A program made the translations under genes and the position numbers. A DNA stretch of 64,000 bases from Isoetes taiwanensis (Eukaryota; Streptophyta; Lycopodiopsida; Isoetales; Isoetaceae): positions 11,167,764-11,231,763 of the forward strand of contig JAJEKV010000044.1 in assembly GCA_021234155.1 (NCBI GenBank). Reading direction: 5' to 3'. Positions 33,569-46,016 of this stretch are shown here, piece by piece. Under the pieces are notes generated by a model. The model ran no database searches. It saw only the letters and a program-made list of their open reading frames with translations, and had not been told where the DNA came from. Positions within the stretch are counted from its first letter, which is position 1. Each line of letters begins with the position of its first letter.

Positions 33569-36530
33569 ATGGTCTCTTGGAATTGTCGGGGCTTCCCATG
33601 GCAGAAGGGAGACAGTCTCAACTCAGTTGCCGCCGATATGGACCTCATCTTCCTCATGGAAACATGAGAGCATGCTGGACATAGACTACTTGACTTGCCA
33701 GGATACCATCGCTACTCTGTCTTCAATGAATGCACATGAAAGCGGGGACACGGAGGGGTCGCCTGCTACTACCGGACAACCCTGGCACAGTCAGTTTCCC
33801 TGTGCAAGATAGACAAACATAACAGGTACATGTGGGTGCGCGTGTAGAAGTGCAGTGGTAGCCCTCTCTTTGTGGCGGTCTGCTACTTCCCACATGCTGA
33901 GAGAAACTTCTATCACAACCATCCGGGTGTGGATAGGTTGGAGCCCTATGTCGATCTATACGATGACATACAGCAGCACAAGCAGGAGTAGGGTTATGCT
34001 CGTGGAGACTTCAATGCCCGCACTGGCACGGAACAGCCGATGAGATTTGACCCTCTGACAGATGATGTGTTGTAACTGAGCCCTTCAGAAGGAGCTTGGC
34101 CATGGGCATCAGCTGACATTCAGGTCTCGCGCTATGGGTGGCAGCTGTTGCTACTCTGTAGTATCTTTGACCTAGTGATTTGCAATGGGCTAGCACAGTG
34201 GCCGTCCTCCAGCCAGCACACTTGCACGCAGGAGAACCCGGGAGGTGAGTCCAGTATGGTAGACTATGTTTTGGTGGCCAAGCAGGACATGCATCTCGTC
34301 AGACATTTTCAGCTCATTGACATCCTCGAGGCTGCTGCAGAGAGGTGTTTTGGGAGAAGTCGCCACCGGCAAACCTCGGTAGCTCCGCCAAGTCACAGAC
34401 CATGTTCGACACTCGGATGCAGTTAAGCAATACCGCACTTTCCTTAAGGCTAGAAAGACCAGCCTCCTAGAACGTCATCCCAGGACCTTCTGGCGGAGAG
34501 TGCTCAGGAGGCCAGTGCCGCCCACAGGAAACATCACTCCAGACCAATGGGGGCAATATCTATAGTAACTCTACAACCCTGAGGGTGCACGGGCAGCATT
34601 ATCTTCCTCCCCCCCCCCCTTCCAGCAGGGCCCAATTTTAGAAATCACAGAGGCGGAGGTAATGCAGGGGCTGCAATGTCTAGCCAATGGAAAGGCACCA
34701 GCCCTTGATGGCATGTAGGCAGAGTTACTCAAGTGGGCAGGACCATCCATAGCACCAGTCGACATGTTCAACAAGGTATTGCGGGAAGGTTTTCCCCGCC
34801 ATGGACCACTAGCAGGGTTGTCTCAATCTACAAGGCAGGAGACCCGCATTGCCCATTACTGGACCATCATGATCAGCTCAGTGTTTGCAAAGCTCCTCGC
34901 ACGGATCCTCGAGTGGCAGTAGACAGGATGGGCAGAAGCAGCAGAAGTGCGGGCACTCATACAGGCAGAATTCAGGCCGGGGCACTCAACCATAGATCAT
35001 GTTTTCATGCTGCGGACTTTGGTTGAGGACAGCAGAAATTGTCGGCAAGATCTGTATTGCTGGTTTGTAGACTTTGCCAAGGCTTTTGACACTATGCCTC
35101 GGGAAAAGATGTGGGCAAGATTGCAGCAGCTAGACATCCCTGCCGAACTGTAGAACGCGGTGTACAGGTTATATGAGACATGCACCAACCGGCTGCAACC
35201 AGCGGGCCAACCATTCGAGAGTAGTATCGGGGTCCGCCAGGGATGCCCTCTCTCTTCCACACTATTTGGCATGTATATTGATCAGCTGGAGAGATGGCTC
35301 GCTGATAATGGAGGCATTGGGGCTCACCTCCTACATCAGATCATCAGGCAGCTGATCTATGCTGACGATGTAGACCTCCTAGCACACACTCAGGCAGACA
35401 TGCAATGCCATCTCGATGCCCTGGACATGTTTTGCCAGGTGACTGACATGCGCGTCAACTTAGCCAAAACCAAGGTAGCTCTGGTATCATCCGCACGCCA
35501 TTGAAGTGGTGTCCGCTTACAAATATTTGGGGGTGGAGTTCCCGTCGGCCATGAACTGGGACAATTCCATCCGGCTGCGAGCTGCAGCAGGTTGGAAGGC
35601 ACTCTATGCAATGGAGAACAATAGCCACAAGGCAGAGCTGTATGATTGGGCCCACTAATCGCACCTATTCAAGGTGCTAGTAGAACCTGTGCTTTTGTAC
35701 GGGGTCAAGATCTAGGGCCCAATGATTTCCCTCGCCATTTGGAATGACTTGGAGCAGGTGCAGAAAGCTTTCTTGGCATGAGCCCTGGGGTTGAGTTCCA
35801 CAGTCCCATACTAGATACTCTTGTAGGAAACAAGTTTCTTGCGTCTTCAAAGAGGGGCCCTTGACAGATACATCATCTACTTCCAGAAGGTGGTCAGCAT
35901 GGACAATATTCGTCTCCCCCACCTCGCTTACACTATGGCAATGGGGCCTCAAAGCCCAAAAGCCTGCTGGCGGGAAAAGAGAGCTCAGTGGCTGGCCAGA
36001 TAGAATGTGCGAGAGCCTGAGGTGCATCAAGTGCAAAGCGAGGAGGCGGATCGTCGCTTGATCTCGGGCGGTACCTTGCATGCTTCCTCAGTAAGCTATG
36101 GGATGCCAGCACCCTTGAACAAGTCAAGACGGCACATTATCAACGCCACAAAAAACTCAGCTTGGAGCGGGGCCCCCAATGCTATCTGTGCACTCATCTA
36201 CCCATGAAAAAGCGCAGATCCATTGCCTCTATCCGCATAGGTGCATACCATCTCCAGATTGAGACATGGAGATGGGTTGGGGAGCTGCGTCAGGAGAGGC
36301 TTTGTCAACGCTGCCATGTTGGAGCTGTGGAAGACGAATGCCACACTCTTCAGAGTTGTCCGGCATATGATGACATTCGGATCGCTATCTTTGGCTGGTC
36401 CATCACGCCAGCCCCGCATGAAATCTTCGAAACACGAGCTCGACACAGAGGTTCGGCTGATATATTCAAGAGATCATGGATCGCCGAGATCAGCTCGGCC
36501 CTCAGGCACTTACCTGATACATGCACATAT
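33569..36530 (+). pseudogene. Non-LTR retrotransposon ORF2: endonuclease, reverse transcriptase, C-terminal zinc motif (broken)
   Basis: An ATG at 33569 opens an APE-type endonuclease (MVSWNCRGFP; later ARGDFNARTG and SMVDYVLVAKQD). The reverse transcriptase region has its palm motifs in order: FVDFAKAFDTM (A), GVRQGCPLSSTLFGMY (B), LIYADDVDLLAHT with the YADD core (C) and VNLAKTKV (D). The C-terminal CQRCHVGAVEDECHTLQSC zinc motif is at about 36300. Frame breaks are numerous. Stops I placed near 34716, 34920, 35151, 35713, 35812, 35824 and 36001 are TAG, with TGA at 35779 and TAA at 35656. Frame changes also occur, so the element cannot make these enzymes. It is followed directly by the 3' tail with the ATTCT repeat. 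Confidence 0.85.
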
Positions 36531-36705
36531 TTCTGTCTATATTTGTATTTGTACAGTTGACAGCAAGCCTATTCCTGTCATGGTTTTTTCCCCAAACAAC
36601 CCTTTAGGGCAGGGACGAGGTTTTTTAAGCCGGACATTAATACGCTTGCTGCGCCTCCTGTTGGGTCCCATAGACCAATTGGTCTCTGTGAACGATAAAA
36701 ACTCT

Positions 36706-36830
36706 ATTCTATTCTATTCTATTCTATTCTATTCTATTCTATTCTATTCTATTCTATTCTATTCTATTCTATTCTATTCTATTCTATTCTATTCTATTCT
36801 ATTCTATTCTATTCTATTCTATTCTATTCT
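36706..36830 (+). repeat. (ATTCT)25 microsatellite forming the tail of the non-LTR element
   Basis: Twenty-five perfect pentanucleotide units run without interruption, immediately after the element's conserved 3' end (GAACGATAAAAACTCT). Several plant and protist non-LTR families end in short tandem repeats instead of poly(A). The perfect array contrasts with the decayed ORF2, so replication slippage has probably expanded it since insertion. Confidence 0.95.
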
Positions 36831-38025
36831 ACTACAGATAATAACTTGCACCAGTCTCAGTAGCCAGTGCTCTTCTCACTGCTGTCACTTCTTCTTTAAT
36901 TGACACTGGTATTTACCACATTGGAGGGCCATCCACATTTGAAACAAGTATCAGTGCTCTTTTCCTGCTTCATGTAAGATCCTTGTAACATGTTGCCCTA
37001 GCTCTTGTCATCCTTAACAAATCCTTTTTCCCCTTTATTACAACCTCCATAAGAATCTTGCAATGTACATCGTCTTCTTCATCGAAAGATATTAAAATGC
37101 CATGCTTCTTTGTCTAGTCGCTATCTCTTCTTCCATTTTTTTCTTCAGGGTCGAGGGATCGTTAACTGCCTTTAGAATTGAACTATGGCCATCTAGTTCG
37201 AGAAGGTAAGCATGATAATATCATCATTGCCTTTAACATCTTGGTAATAGAACCCGCAATGGAAGTTCTATCCAAATTCCTTTTCTTTTTTCTTGTAAGA
37301 AAAAACAAAATACGCTTTACTGTCTAATGCATTACCGACAATGATTTAAGATATACTCTAAATATGATGATTTCAAAGCCACAAAAAACGTTCGGCAGAA
37401 TCACACTCCATTTTCAATGGAGCCCATTGAGATCACCCTATCAGTTGTACCTGTATGGTGTATAATAATTTTGGTTGAATCAATACCCTCTGTGACTTGG
37501 GCAGATTAGGGGCATACATGGAGATTCTATCAGGCAGATTAGGCACCCAGTTATTCCGGCCGGTGGAATCCCCAACTCAAATATTCCTTCAGATAAAATC
37601 CCTTACGGACGTCATTTCGAAGAGCAAAGGTGATTCCAAGAGATGGAATCACCATATCAATATTCCATCAGATGTAATCCTTGTGGTTGTTTCCTTGAAC
37701 CAAAGCGACCACGAGGCGAGATTTTATCTCATTGAAATTACCCCACCATTCCTTACGCTAGAATTTTCCTACTATTTAAGACCCAGTCAATTACGTGCAT
37801 ATGTCGGCAAGTACTTTCTGCGGAGATTTGGGCTATCGATCCGCGGTCTTGAGATCATGGTAGGTAGAAAGTGATTCTAGCAGGTGAAATCACCATCAAA
37901 ATTTATTTCATTGAAATGGAATTACGAGGATGGTAATTTTTCTCGGAGAGAATCCCTTTCGTGGTGATTCCATCCAAGTAAATCACCACCCATGTATTCT
38001 GTTCACCAGAATCCCCATGCAAAAC
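36831..38025. other. Spacer rich in GGTGATTCCATC-like words
   Basis: Between 37380 and 38025 the word GGTGATTCCATC and its complement recur (for example near 37630, 37890 and 37960). The same vocabulary resumes at 41320-41860, which suggests one older repeat split by later insertions. The open frame at 37497-37874 has no recognised motif. Confidence 0.4.
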
Positions 38026-38440
38026 TGTAACGGACCCATGGGAGACCGCTCGAGTAGATCTTGATGTTGCATTCCCCAGACACCGGCATAAATGGATAGA
38101 AGCGACTACTTATAAACGTCTAGACGGTTTGCCCAGTTGGTTAAGGGCATGTCGGTTAAGAAGCGTTACATTTGGTATCGAGGCGGGGGCTCGAGTTCGA
38201 AGTCTCTATGGGGGCAAGTATGACCCGAGAATCTGGATTGGGCCCGGTAGGTCATGACTTGATTTGTGATGCGAGCATAGTCTAGTGGGAGAGATTGTAA
38301 CGGACCCATGGGAGACCGCTCGAGTAGATCTTGGTGTTGTGTTCCCGAGACACCGACATAAATGATTAGAAGCGACTATTCATAAATGTCTAGACAGTTT
38401 TGCCCAGTTGGTTAAGGGCATGTCGGTTAGGAACATTACA
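38026..38440 (+). mobile_element. TRIM-like mini retrotransposon with 145-bp terminal repeats
   Basis: Two direct repeats of identical length lie at 38026-38170 and 38296-38440. Each begins TGTAAC; the left ends GTTACA and the right ATTACA, so both keep TG...CA borders. The 125-bp interior starts with TTTGGTATCGAGG, matching the TGGTATC core of the primer-binding site for initiator methionine tRNA. It ends with the purine-rich GTGGGAGAGAT just before the right repeat. There is no coding capacity. The repeats are about 90 per cent identical by eye. Flanking bases (AAAAC and GAACT) are not a clean duplication. Near the end of each repeat the text TTTGCCCAGTTGGTTAAGG resembles a polymerase III A-box, and GAGTTCGAAGTC in the interior resembles a B-box. 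Confidence 0.8.
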
Positions 38441-38454
38441 GAACTGTGACGAGC

Positions 38455-41280
38455 CTGCCGAGTTGACCCTCCAGGCAACTCGGGATCTTGTCAGAACTTG
38501 CATATTCTAGCTTGTTAATGGTGGTGAAGAATTGAATCTTCCTTTTGCACAATTGAAACTTAAATCATTATTAGAAATCCATCCTCACTGAGATACAATA
38601 TATTCCCACTATCCATCAAGAATACAAATTCAAAGGATGTATTATCCACAATACTCTCAATGTATATGCATAAACACTGCTAAGCAGGCTAAACCAAAAT
38701 CTTTTTAACTCTAGATCACAACCATGATCCTCAGCTACATTGCTGCCATCCGCACAACCACTGCCTTACTTGTTCACTGCACATGCACTCACTGGGGTTA
38801 GTCCTCGTGACTAAGTGGGGATCCCATAGCTGCTGTTGCATACATGAAAACATTCTGGAATCTTGGATACAAAGACATAAGCACAAGCAAACAAAAGATT
38901 CTAGGTGAGTACGGTACTAGGCAATGACAACATAATCCAGGAAATACCAGACTCTGAGCAACAAAAGCAAAGAACATAGCCAGAATAAACCTCGTATGCG
39001 CATACCCTTCCCAGCCCACGTCTGGCACTGGAGGACCTCTTACCATGGAGTCACAAGACTTGACGTAGCATCATGATCAGGGAAAACTACGCCCGGTGTC
39101 ACAGAGCACAAGAATACCACAGAGAATCACAGATGAACATGAGCATGCCGGAGCAACCCAGGCCACCGAACCTAGAAGTCCGACCCTGGAGGTTCCAATA
39201 GACATAATCAAATACCAAGGCAACAATGGAACAATGCAAAGACCATGACATGTGGTGTTCATTAGAATGTTTACTATACATGTGCCTAGATTATGCTGCT
39301 GCTGATGTTGCCCACACAACTGCCCAAGTTGAAGTAGCTAGGTTACTGACGAAGATAATGATCGCAATTCAAACACGTCGAGGACGCCATAAGCCTAACT
39401 ATCATTGATGTAGCTACGACAGGGAAAGATACTACCAATCCACACAATGCAAACCTTACCTCAAAACCATTCTCCCATGAGGATAATCTATTCGCTATGA
39501 TGCCTTTGATAAAATATAGTGCAACAACTTAGAAACTTACAGTGCACCTAGAATAATACTGTTCCACGCCATAGCCTCATCTAGACACCCCATATGCCTC
39601 ATATAGCTCTCACTGCCTAACTTCTCATGATCTCCAAGGTTTCACCATTTATTTATCTCTAACCATTGTTAGGTAAGGTTTTTAATATTCCGATTAAAAA
39701 CCCGCTTTCCATAGCTAAGGAATTGAAACATACAACTAACGTAGAATCCCAAAATTGAACACTTCTGGCTTAAAAACCCCTAATCTCACGATCGTAACTG
39801 CATTTAGCCTTTGCCACCTGATCTATAGGCTAGCTCCATCTCCAGGAGTAAGCCTGTACAATTATCCTAGCTAGCTATAATTATTTATCTCCATTAGTTC
39901 ATGTTCCTTAGTTAAAACAACTCCTTTGATTCATAATCATCTTCTTATTAAGTTACACTGAACCCCAAGCCTCATAAGATACAATATGTCTTCATACATC
40001 AGATTAAAGTCGCAAAGCCAAGGTTATGCATCTCGACACCTCTTTCAAGCCTTCCTAACTTCTTCTTTTGTTATAAGACCAGGAACTAAGTTAATACTAA
40101 TAACAATTGAACACAAAAGCATAGAACATGATAAAAAGGCAAAACATGTAACCCAACAAAAGAGCCTTTTTCTAGCACCAATTTGACTGATCTGGAGAAG
40201 CTAGTGGCAAATCGGCCATTCCAAATCCCAAAACGATCCTACATACTCAATTATGATCTGTTTCCTTACTTCTTTAACAGTTTGGACTCTCCCATATAAC
40301 TCTTAATCATGCCCCAAAACCCCTTAATTCAGCCAAATCAGCCTTCCAGGAGTAATTTCGACCTTTTATGATATTTTGGCCAAATCTAGCCGTCCCAAAT
40401 CTTCCCACAAGGTCTTTGGACTCCGATTCAAGCTTTCCCTTTCTACTTAACACTTACAGCAGACAATTAAATTAGCCTCAAGCCCATAGAATTAACCCTA
40501 GATTTACTGTACTCTTCCTGACACAAAAGCCACATTCTTGATTCAATCCTACAACTTTGATTTCATCATTTACCACAGGCATTCGATTCGAATCCATTAA
40601 ACCCTGCCAAATCTCAAAGAGCACTGCTTAATTAATTGATTAACTCAGACATTAGAAAGCTTATTCAATTCAGATCATGAATCACCGATGATTACTTCCT
40701 AACCCCAAAGTCATCATCTACATGTTTAAACTCAACCCGCGGCCTATGAAATCTCAAATAAACTGAAATCCCACATGATAAGAAGATTGATGCAGTCTGT
40801 TCAAGCTCTGGCCTTCTTAATGTCTTCAAGCCCTTGTCTCCTCAAAGCTTTCTCCAGATAATTCCCTTATACATGGATCTCTGGACCTCTTGCAATTGTT
40901 TGTGCCTCAAAAGATTGTCATCTAGCCTCAAGAATTAAACTGCAGAAGAATATGTAGTGCAATCAATTCTGACCCAGCATAACAATTTCTGGCATAACTT
41001 GCTCATACGGATGAGTTTCGGTCGGATCAGACCCATTCCGGAAAGCTTACTTGAAGATATTTCCATCAAAAGAAAAATCACTTGAAAAGGATCTTGGGTC
41101 GCCGAAATATGATGCTTCAAATTTCGGGCTCCAAAACTGCCCAGAATTGCTCCTGCCTTCATGCTCTGCAACAATCCTTTCTTCAAAGAGACAAAACCCT
41201 AATCTCATGTTGCGTACATGCCATGAATATGTATATACATACATAAATACGTATATTGATCCATCAGGTGGCCAGGACCT
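38455..41280. mobile_element. Possible LTR-derived or other inserted block, no coding content
   Basis: Starting TGTGACGAGCCTGCCGAG (compare TGTGACG at 11220), this 2.8-kb block has an early hairpin (CCGAGTTG ... CAACTCGG). It differs in word composition from both flanks, which share GGTGATTCCATC-like motifs. No protein domain, primer-binding site or matching second copy was found. Boundaries on the right are a guess from where the flank vocabulary resumes. Confidence 0.3.
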
Positions 41281-41733
41281 TTAAAAAAACAATACATTGT
41301 TACCAATATTTTTGCCCTGTATAATAGTTATGGTGATTCCATCCCCATAAGTGGGATGTTGTGGGGCAGCAGTTCATTTCGCTAAAATTCCCCCCTCCCC
41401 ACTATCTGGAAATGTAAGATCCCTACATGTGCCCTCACAAATAATTTACAGCAGTTCTGGATCATCAGTCTCGATATCAGATCGTGGATGCACGAAGTAA
41501 TTTCGGTAGGCAGAGTCACTGCCAAACTTTATTTTGCAGGACTAAATCACTGCTATAATTTCATCAAAGAGTCATCACCCATAAATTTCGTTCTCTAAAA
41601 ATTCTAGCAAAACAATATTATCTTTTTACCAATATTTTTGCTCTTTATACTAATTGTGGCAATTTCGGAGGACGAACTACCACACATTATTTTTCGTTAA
41701 AAATATACTAATTGTATATTTTTCGTTAAACTA

Positions 41734-41734
<1 letters not shown>

Positions 41735-41762
<28 letters not shown>
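41735..41762. repeat. (TATC)7 microsatellite
   Basis: Seven perfect TATC units follow TTTTTCGTTAAACTAC. The phrase TATTTTTCGTTAAA also occurs about 30 bp earlier. Confidence 0.9.
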
Positions 41763-41765
<3 letters not shown>

Positions 41766-42004
41766 TGGTGATTTCGTCTTGGGAGATTCCTCTCTATGGT
41801 AATTCCATCTAGGAATGAAATTCAGGGGATTCTACCTGCTAAATCACCCCACTTTAAAAGGTTTTTTGCACGCTCACCACTTTACCTTGATTGCATGGTC
41901 TATTATATTGTTTGAGTGGATCATATGCTGCCTTTTTTAAAAAATGTTAGCCCATCTATAATTGTTTCCAGAATCGCACTATGAACTGTTGGGTGTCAAA
42001 AACC

Positions 42005-42137
42005 CGCAGACGCAATGTAAAGTGGTTGGGGGCAGGGCCCAACCAAGCAATGTAGTGTGGTGTGTGGTCACATGTCCAGTTGGATGCTGCCTAGTGGCGT
42101 GACGTTAAAATACTATCTATCTATCTATCTATCTATC
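42005..42137 (+). mobile_element. Candidate non-LTR 3' end with (TATC)6 tail
   Basis: The end GTGGCGTGACGTTAAAATAC followed by six TATC units (42114-42137) resembles in layout the element end at 36690-36830 (GTGAACGATAAAAACTC then ATTCT units). Upstream is a GC-richer stretch (GGGGGCAGGGCCCAACC) typical of such 3' regions in this window. No coding region is attached. The relation is by layout only. Confidence 0.4.
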
Positions 42138-44829
42138 TCTTCTGGTTACACTTTACCCAACCTAAGTCAATCTTCAAAATCACTACAGTTGCAGAGTTTT
42201 GTCCTTCTCTACTTCGAATCGGTGCTTCTTCATCACTCTATTTTAGTTGGTTACTGCCTTCTAGAGTTGAGGTTAGTTTTTTGCACCATGATATTTATTT
42301 TTTCCAAACGAAGCATATCAACATTCAAATAGTTGGCATTCTTGACAATTGAAAGCGTTCATGTATCTGGGCCTCCAGAACGTTTGACCGTGTCCAACTA
42401 ATATGCTCTACCCCTGAAGAGCAGCATCTACCAGCTCGACAGGGAGGAGGAATGTTGTTGGTTATAGTTTGCCACATACCTAACCTAGTGCCTATGTTCA
42501 GGATTTCATGGCAAGTAAGCCAAAATGTAGTGATGCCCCTTGAATTGTTTATCTAAGGAGTTTAAATCTGGACAGAAAACTCGCACATATAACCAAAGAA
42601 GATTTCTATTTGTCATGGAGGAGGTATATCTTCTCAATTATGAAAATGGTGTACCAATGCATCCATTTCACTAGAAATTTAAGCAATCATGCGATGTTAC
42701 TAAAGGTACTCATTACCTTAGGTATTAATGCGCATATGGCTCCCAAGACATGACCACAAACACTCATATTGTTGAATCAACTCCACATTCACAGGGCACA
42801 TGACGGAAGAGGGTTGAAAGGGGCAAAGCAGTATGTAGGACAGACAATTTGCTTCACTGTGATACAATTCTACCTCCTTCTACTCTAAAATCAATTACTA
42901 TATGGGAACATATGAATAGTGAAAGTGGAGTTTGTCATGGTGCAATACCCTGACGTTGAGAAAAGGCATGAAGTTTAGGATAGGTTGTATGATTGATTAC
43001 TTGAGCATTCCTTAATGTCCCACTACGGGTTTGCATACGAGATCTTGGTTTAAGTGGCTACATATTCTAAACAAGATGCACACTACCTCTGTCATCAGAT
43101 CTACCGATCCTATGATCTAGATCGTACAATGGGGCCTTTGGGAGCCTCTCATTTCAATTATTGTCATTTACGATTGGAGGCTTATAGTTTTGAAATATGA
43201 AATATAGGTGCATCTAAGGTTTTGAAATATAAAATACGACCCGAACCTCTACCATAACAATTCAATGTTCTAATAAAAACGTTTTTGACCAATACAACAA
43301 GTAGAGCTAATGTGACTATTTGTTTATTGAATCTATGTTCCCCTTCCCCCTTCCCCCTCCCTCCTTTTTTTGGTTCCCTAAAGCCCATTGAATTGTTCTA
43401 CAAGTATGGTCTAAGGTTTCATGTATTTAAATCAAGTTCCCTTGGAACCCCTGTTATTGTGCTACATATTCTAAATAAGAGGTGTTCTGGACTTCTCAGT
43501 GGTCGAATCTGCCAATCCTACAGCCCACACCATATGTTGGAACCTCCTGTTGTTGTGCTGGACAAGACAAGGAAGTCCCTAGATTTCGTCATTGCACGAG
43601 TGGTGAGTAGAGCATCCAACTTTATCTCTTGATGGCCACTGAGGTTCTCATGAAGGAGTTAGAGGATGGATGATCCAGATGGGCCGAGATCATAACAAAT
43701 ACATAGCATTTAAAATGCATCAGAATGTGGCAAATCTTCCTCAAAAACAGCATCCAAACATACTAAAATGTATGATTTTATAGCAAAAAATAGAGCATAC
43801 CATGACTTGATCCAGGAAGAACGGAAGAATGGCACAGTGCATATCGCAAGATGAAATAAAGAAGCTCCAAGTATGGTACGTAATCTTCTTTACTCAAGAA
43901 CAACATGGTAAAAAGTCTCGGTTCAAGAAGCTTTTCGAAAAGGCTTCTAAAAGGGGAATGCAAGCCCAAATCTCTACGTCTGTAAACATTACAAACAGCG
44001 GCATCTCGGCCACACCCTAATGCTAACTCCATTGTCAATTTGAGATTCAGTAGCAGCACCAGTGTTCAATCCATGAACATGATTTTTGGCCAAAGCAGGG
44101 GACAAAGAAGAGGCCCTCAACGCTGCAAGTTTTGCAAGGACGGCCATAATCTGCATAAAAATGTAATCAAACTTCAGCATCCAGATGCCAAATTAGATTC
44201 AAGAAAAGTACTAAATCAAATGCCACAATTGAAACCCCAATATTAAGGTCAAAGGCATAATAAAACAATACTTTGCAGCAGAGTGTAGAACGATCAAGAA
44301 ACCCAAGCACAGCTATTTGTGCAACCAGAAGCCACTAAGAAAAGTAAGCAAAATTCCAAAGTGGAGGATTCTCGAGAGTTTCGTTTGAGGACCGCCATAT
44401 CTAGGGTATGGTCGCCTCCATCGCGACTTACCCATGTCGGTGAGGTAAGGGGTCCTGCCAGCACATTGCAAGGCCCCCCCCATACCACGCAGCATACAGG
44501 TTCAATGCACATATGCAGGGCCCGACACTGTGCATGCCATAAGTTCCTATCGTGACACGTCATTCCCTGTGTCGATGGTTATGGCGCATTCGACAAGGCC
44601 TTCTGAACCCATCATGTGCCCTTTTTTTCGGAACCGGCGCGTGGGGAAAGCCCTCTACCCCCCTCCCCTCCCTCCCCCAATTTCATTGAGATAGGGGCAA
44701 TTCAATGCATTCTACTTTGAATTGGCAGGCATATCAATCTACTCTTTTCTAAATGGAATGGATTGATAATTCAAAATATCTTGAATCCCAATTGTGATCT
44801 GTAACACCATATCAAGAACTTCTACAGCT
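42138..44829. other. Spacer with no supported gene
   Basis: Frames at 43829-44020 and 44040-44246 (+) are basic, and the second includes CKFCKDGHNLHKNV, which vaguely recalls a zinc knuckle but lacks its final Cys. C-rich runs occur at 43340-43365 and 44650-44680. I support no gene here. Confidence 0.35.
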
Positions 44830-46016
44830 TCAACTAGCTCGATGGCACAGACCAGATCGAACAGGGTGCATGGCAATGCCACGCCAAACCGAGTACCTGC
44901 CAATGCCAAAAGGGTTAGGGCAAAGCGGGTGAGGAAGAGAAAAATGGATCAAACTCCCAATAATACCATGGCGGGACAGACTTCTACATTGAAGAGCGGC
45001 CAGTGGACGGAACAACAGATGGAGGACTAGAAGAGGTTAGTGAATATGGCATTTCTTAGAGAGATCTCTAGGAGATCCGGCACACCTGAGTCTACCATAC
45101 GTGATTGGCAATATGGGAGAATTACCCATAAACAAAAGAAGCATCCTCAAGTTCTCACTCCCAAGCAAGAAGAAGAACTAGTTGCCTGGGCTCTTGAGAG
45201 AGCGAACTCGGGTATGGGGGTAGGCCAAAGTAGTCCAAATGGCTAATGCTGGGGATATAAGCACATCAGATGGTATGCCATGCAATAAGTGGTGGAAGCT
45301 CTTCAAGCAGAGGCACCCTAACATAACTTTGAAGAGTGCCCAGACATTGGAGAGGGCAAGGGCACTTGCCATGAATCAGCCAAACCCAGACATGTTCTAC
45401 AATGGTCTCAAGGTCATCTATGATGAGTTTAATTTCCCCCCATCCAGGATTTGGAATGCTGATGAGACTAGGATACGGGCAAGCAAGGTTAGGGGCCTGA
45501 AAATAATTGCAAGGAAGGGTGCACGAGATGTCAATGAAGTTATCATAAACTTTAGAGAGTGGATGACAATTCTGGTATGTGTTAATACTGAAGGGTATAG
45601 ATTATCCAACATATATATCTTTAAGAATAAAAGGATGAAGGCAGATTACATAAGCAGATGTGAAGAAGGGGCAATTCAGGCAGTGCAGCAGCATGCATAG
45701 ATGACCACTGAGCTTTTTAAGTCATGGTTGTCACACTTTCGATCTAGGGTACCTGGAGGTGTGTCCCCAGCCACATCTAATTTTCTTGGATGGCCATAGT
45801 AGCCATGTGGAGTTGGATGTTATATTGGCTGTTGAGGGCTGAATGGATGTGTATGAGGGGCAAGCTGGAGCCGAAGAGAGAAGAGATTGCTGAGGTGATA
45901 TCCAATGCAATTCATGTTGGGCTAACATCTGCCAACATAAGGGCAAGGTTTAGGGCCATATGCATTTACCCCTTCGATAGCACAAAGGTAGTGCTAGTAC
46001 CAGTAGGGCATCCGTG
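44830..46016 (+). pseudogene. Pogo/Tigger-type DDE transposase, decayed
   Basis: Segments on the plus strand give a helix-turn-helix region (REISRRSGTPESTIRDWQYG), a CENP-B-like second helical region (PCNKWWKLFKQRHPNITLKS) and the first catalytic Asp segment PSRIWNADETRI. At 45781-45806 lies the region that normally carries the second Asp (GHSSH-type), displaced by a one-base insertion. The C-terminal ANIRARFRAICIYPFDSTKV follows, matching the end of Pogo transposases. The sequence between the second Asp and the C-terminus is shortened, so the third acidic residue is probably lost. Stops at about 45028 and 45698 and several frame changes show it is inactive. Terminal inverted repeats were not found. 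Confidence 0.8.

Noticed and set aside
36241-36903. A 220-codon plus-strand frame across the ATTCT array
   Set aside because: Its length is due to the pentanucleotide repeat reading as a periodic peptide (SILFY); the true element frame there is the zinc-motif frame at 36162-36560.
37497-37874. A 125-codon open frame as a gene
   Set aside because: It lies in repeat sequence with recurring GGTGATTCCATC words, starts with a non-ATG codon and shows no domain.
44040-44246. A copia-type gag zinc knuckle (CKFCKDGHNLHKNV)
   Set aside because: The final Cys of the CCHC pattern is missing and no protease, integrase or reverse transcriptase follows.
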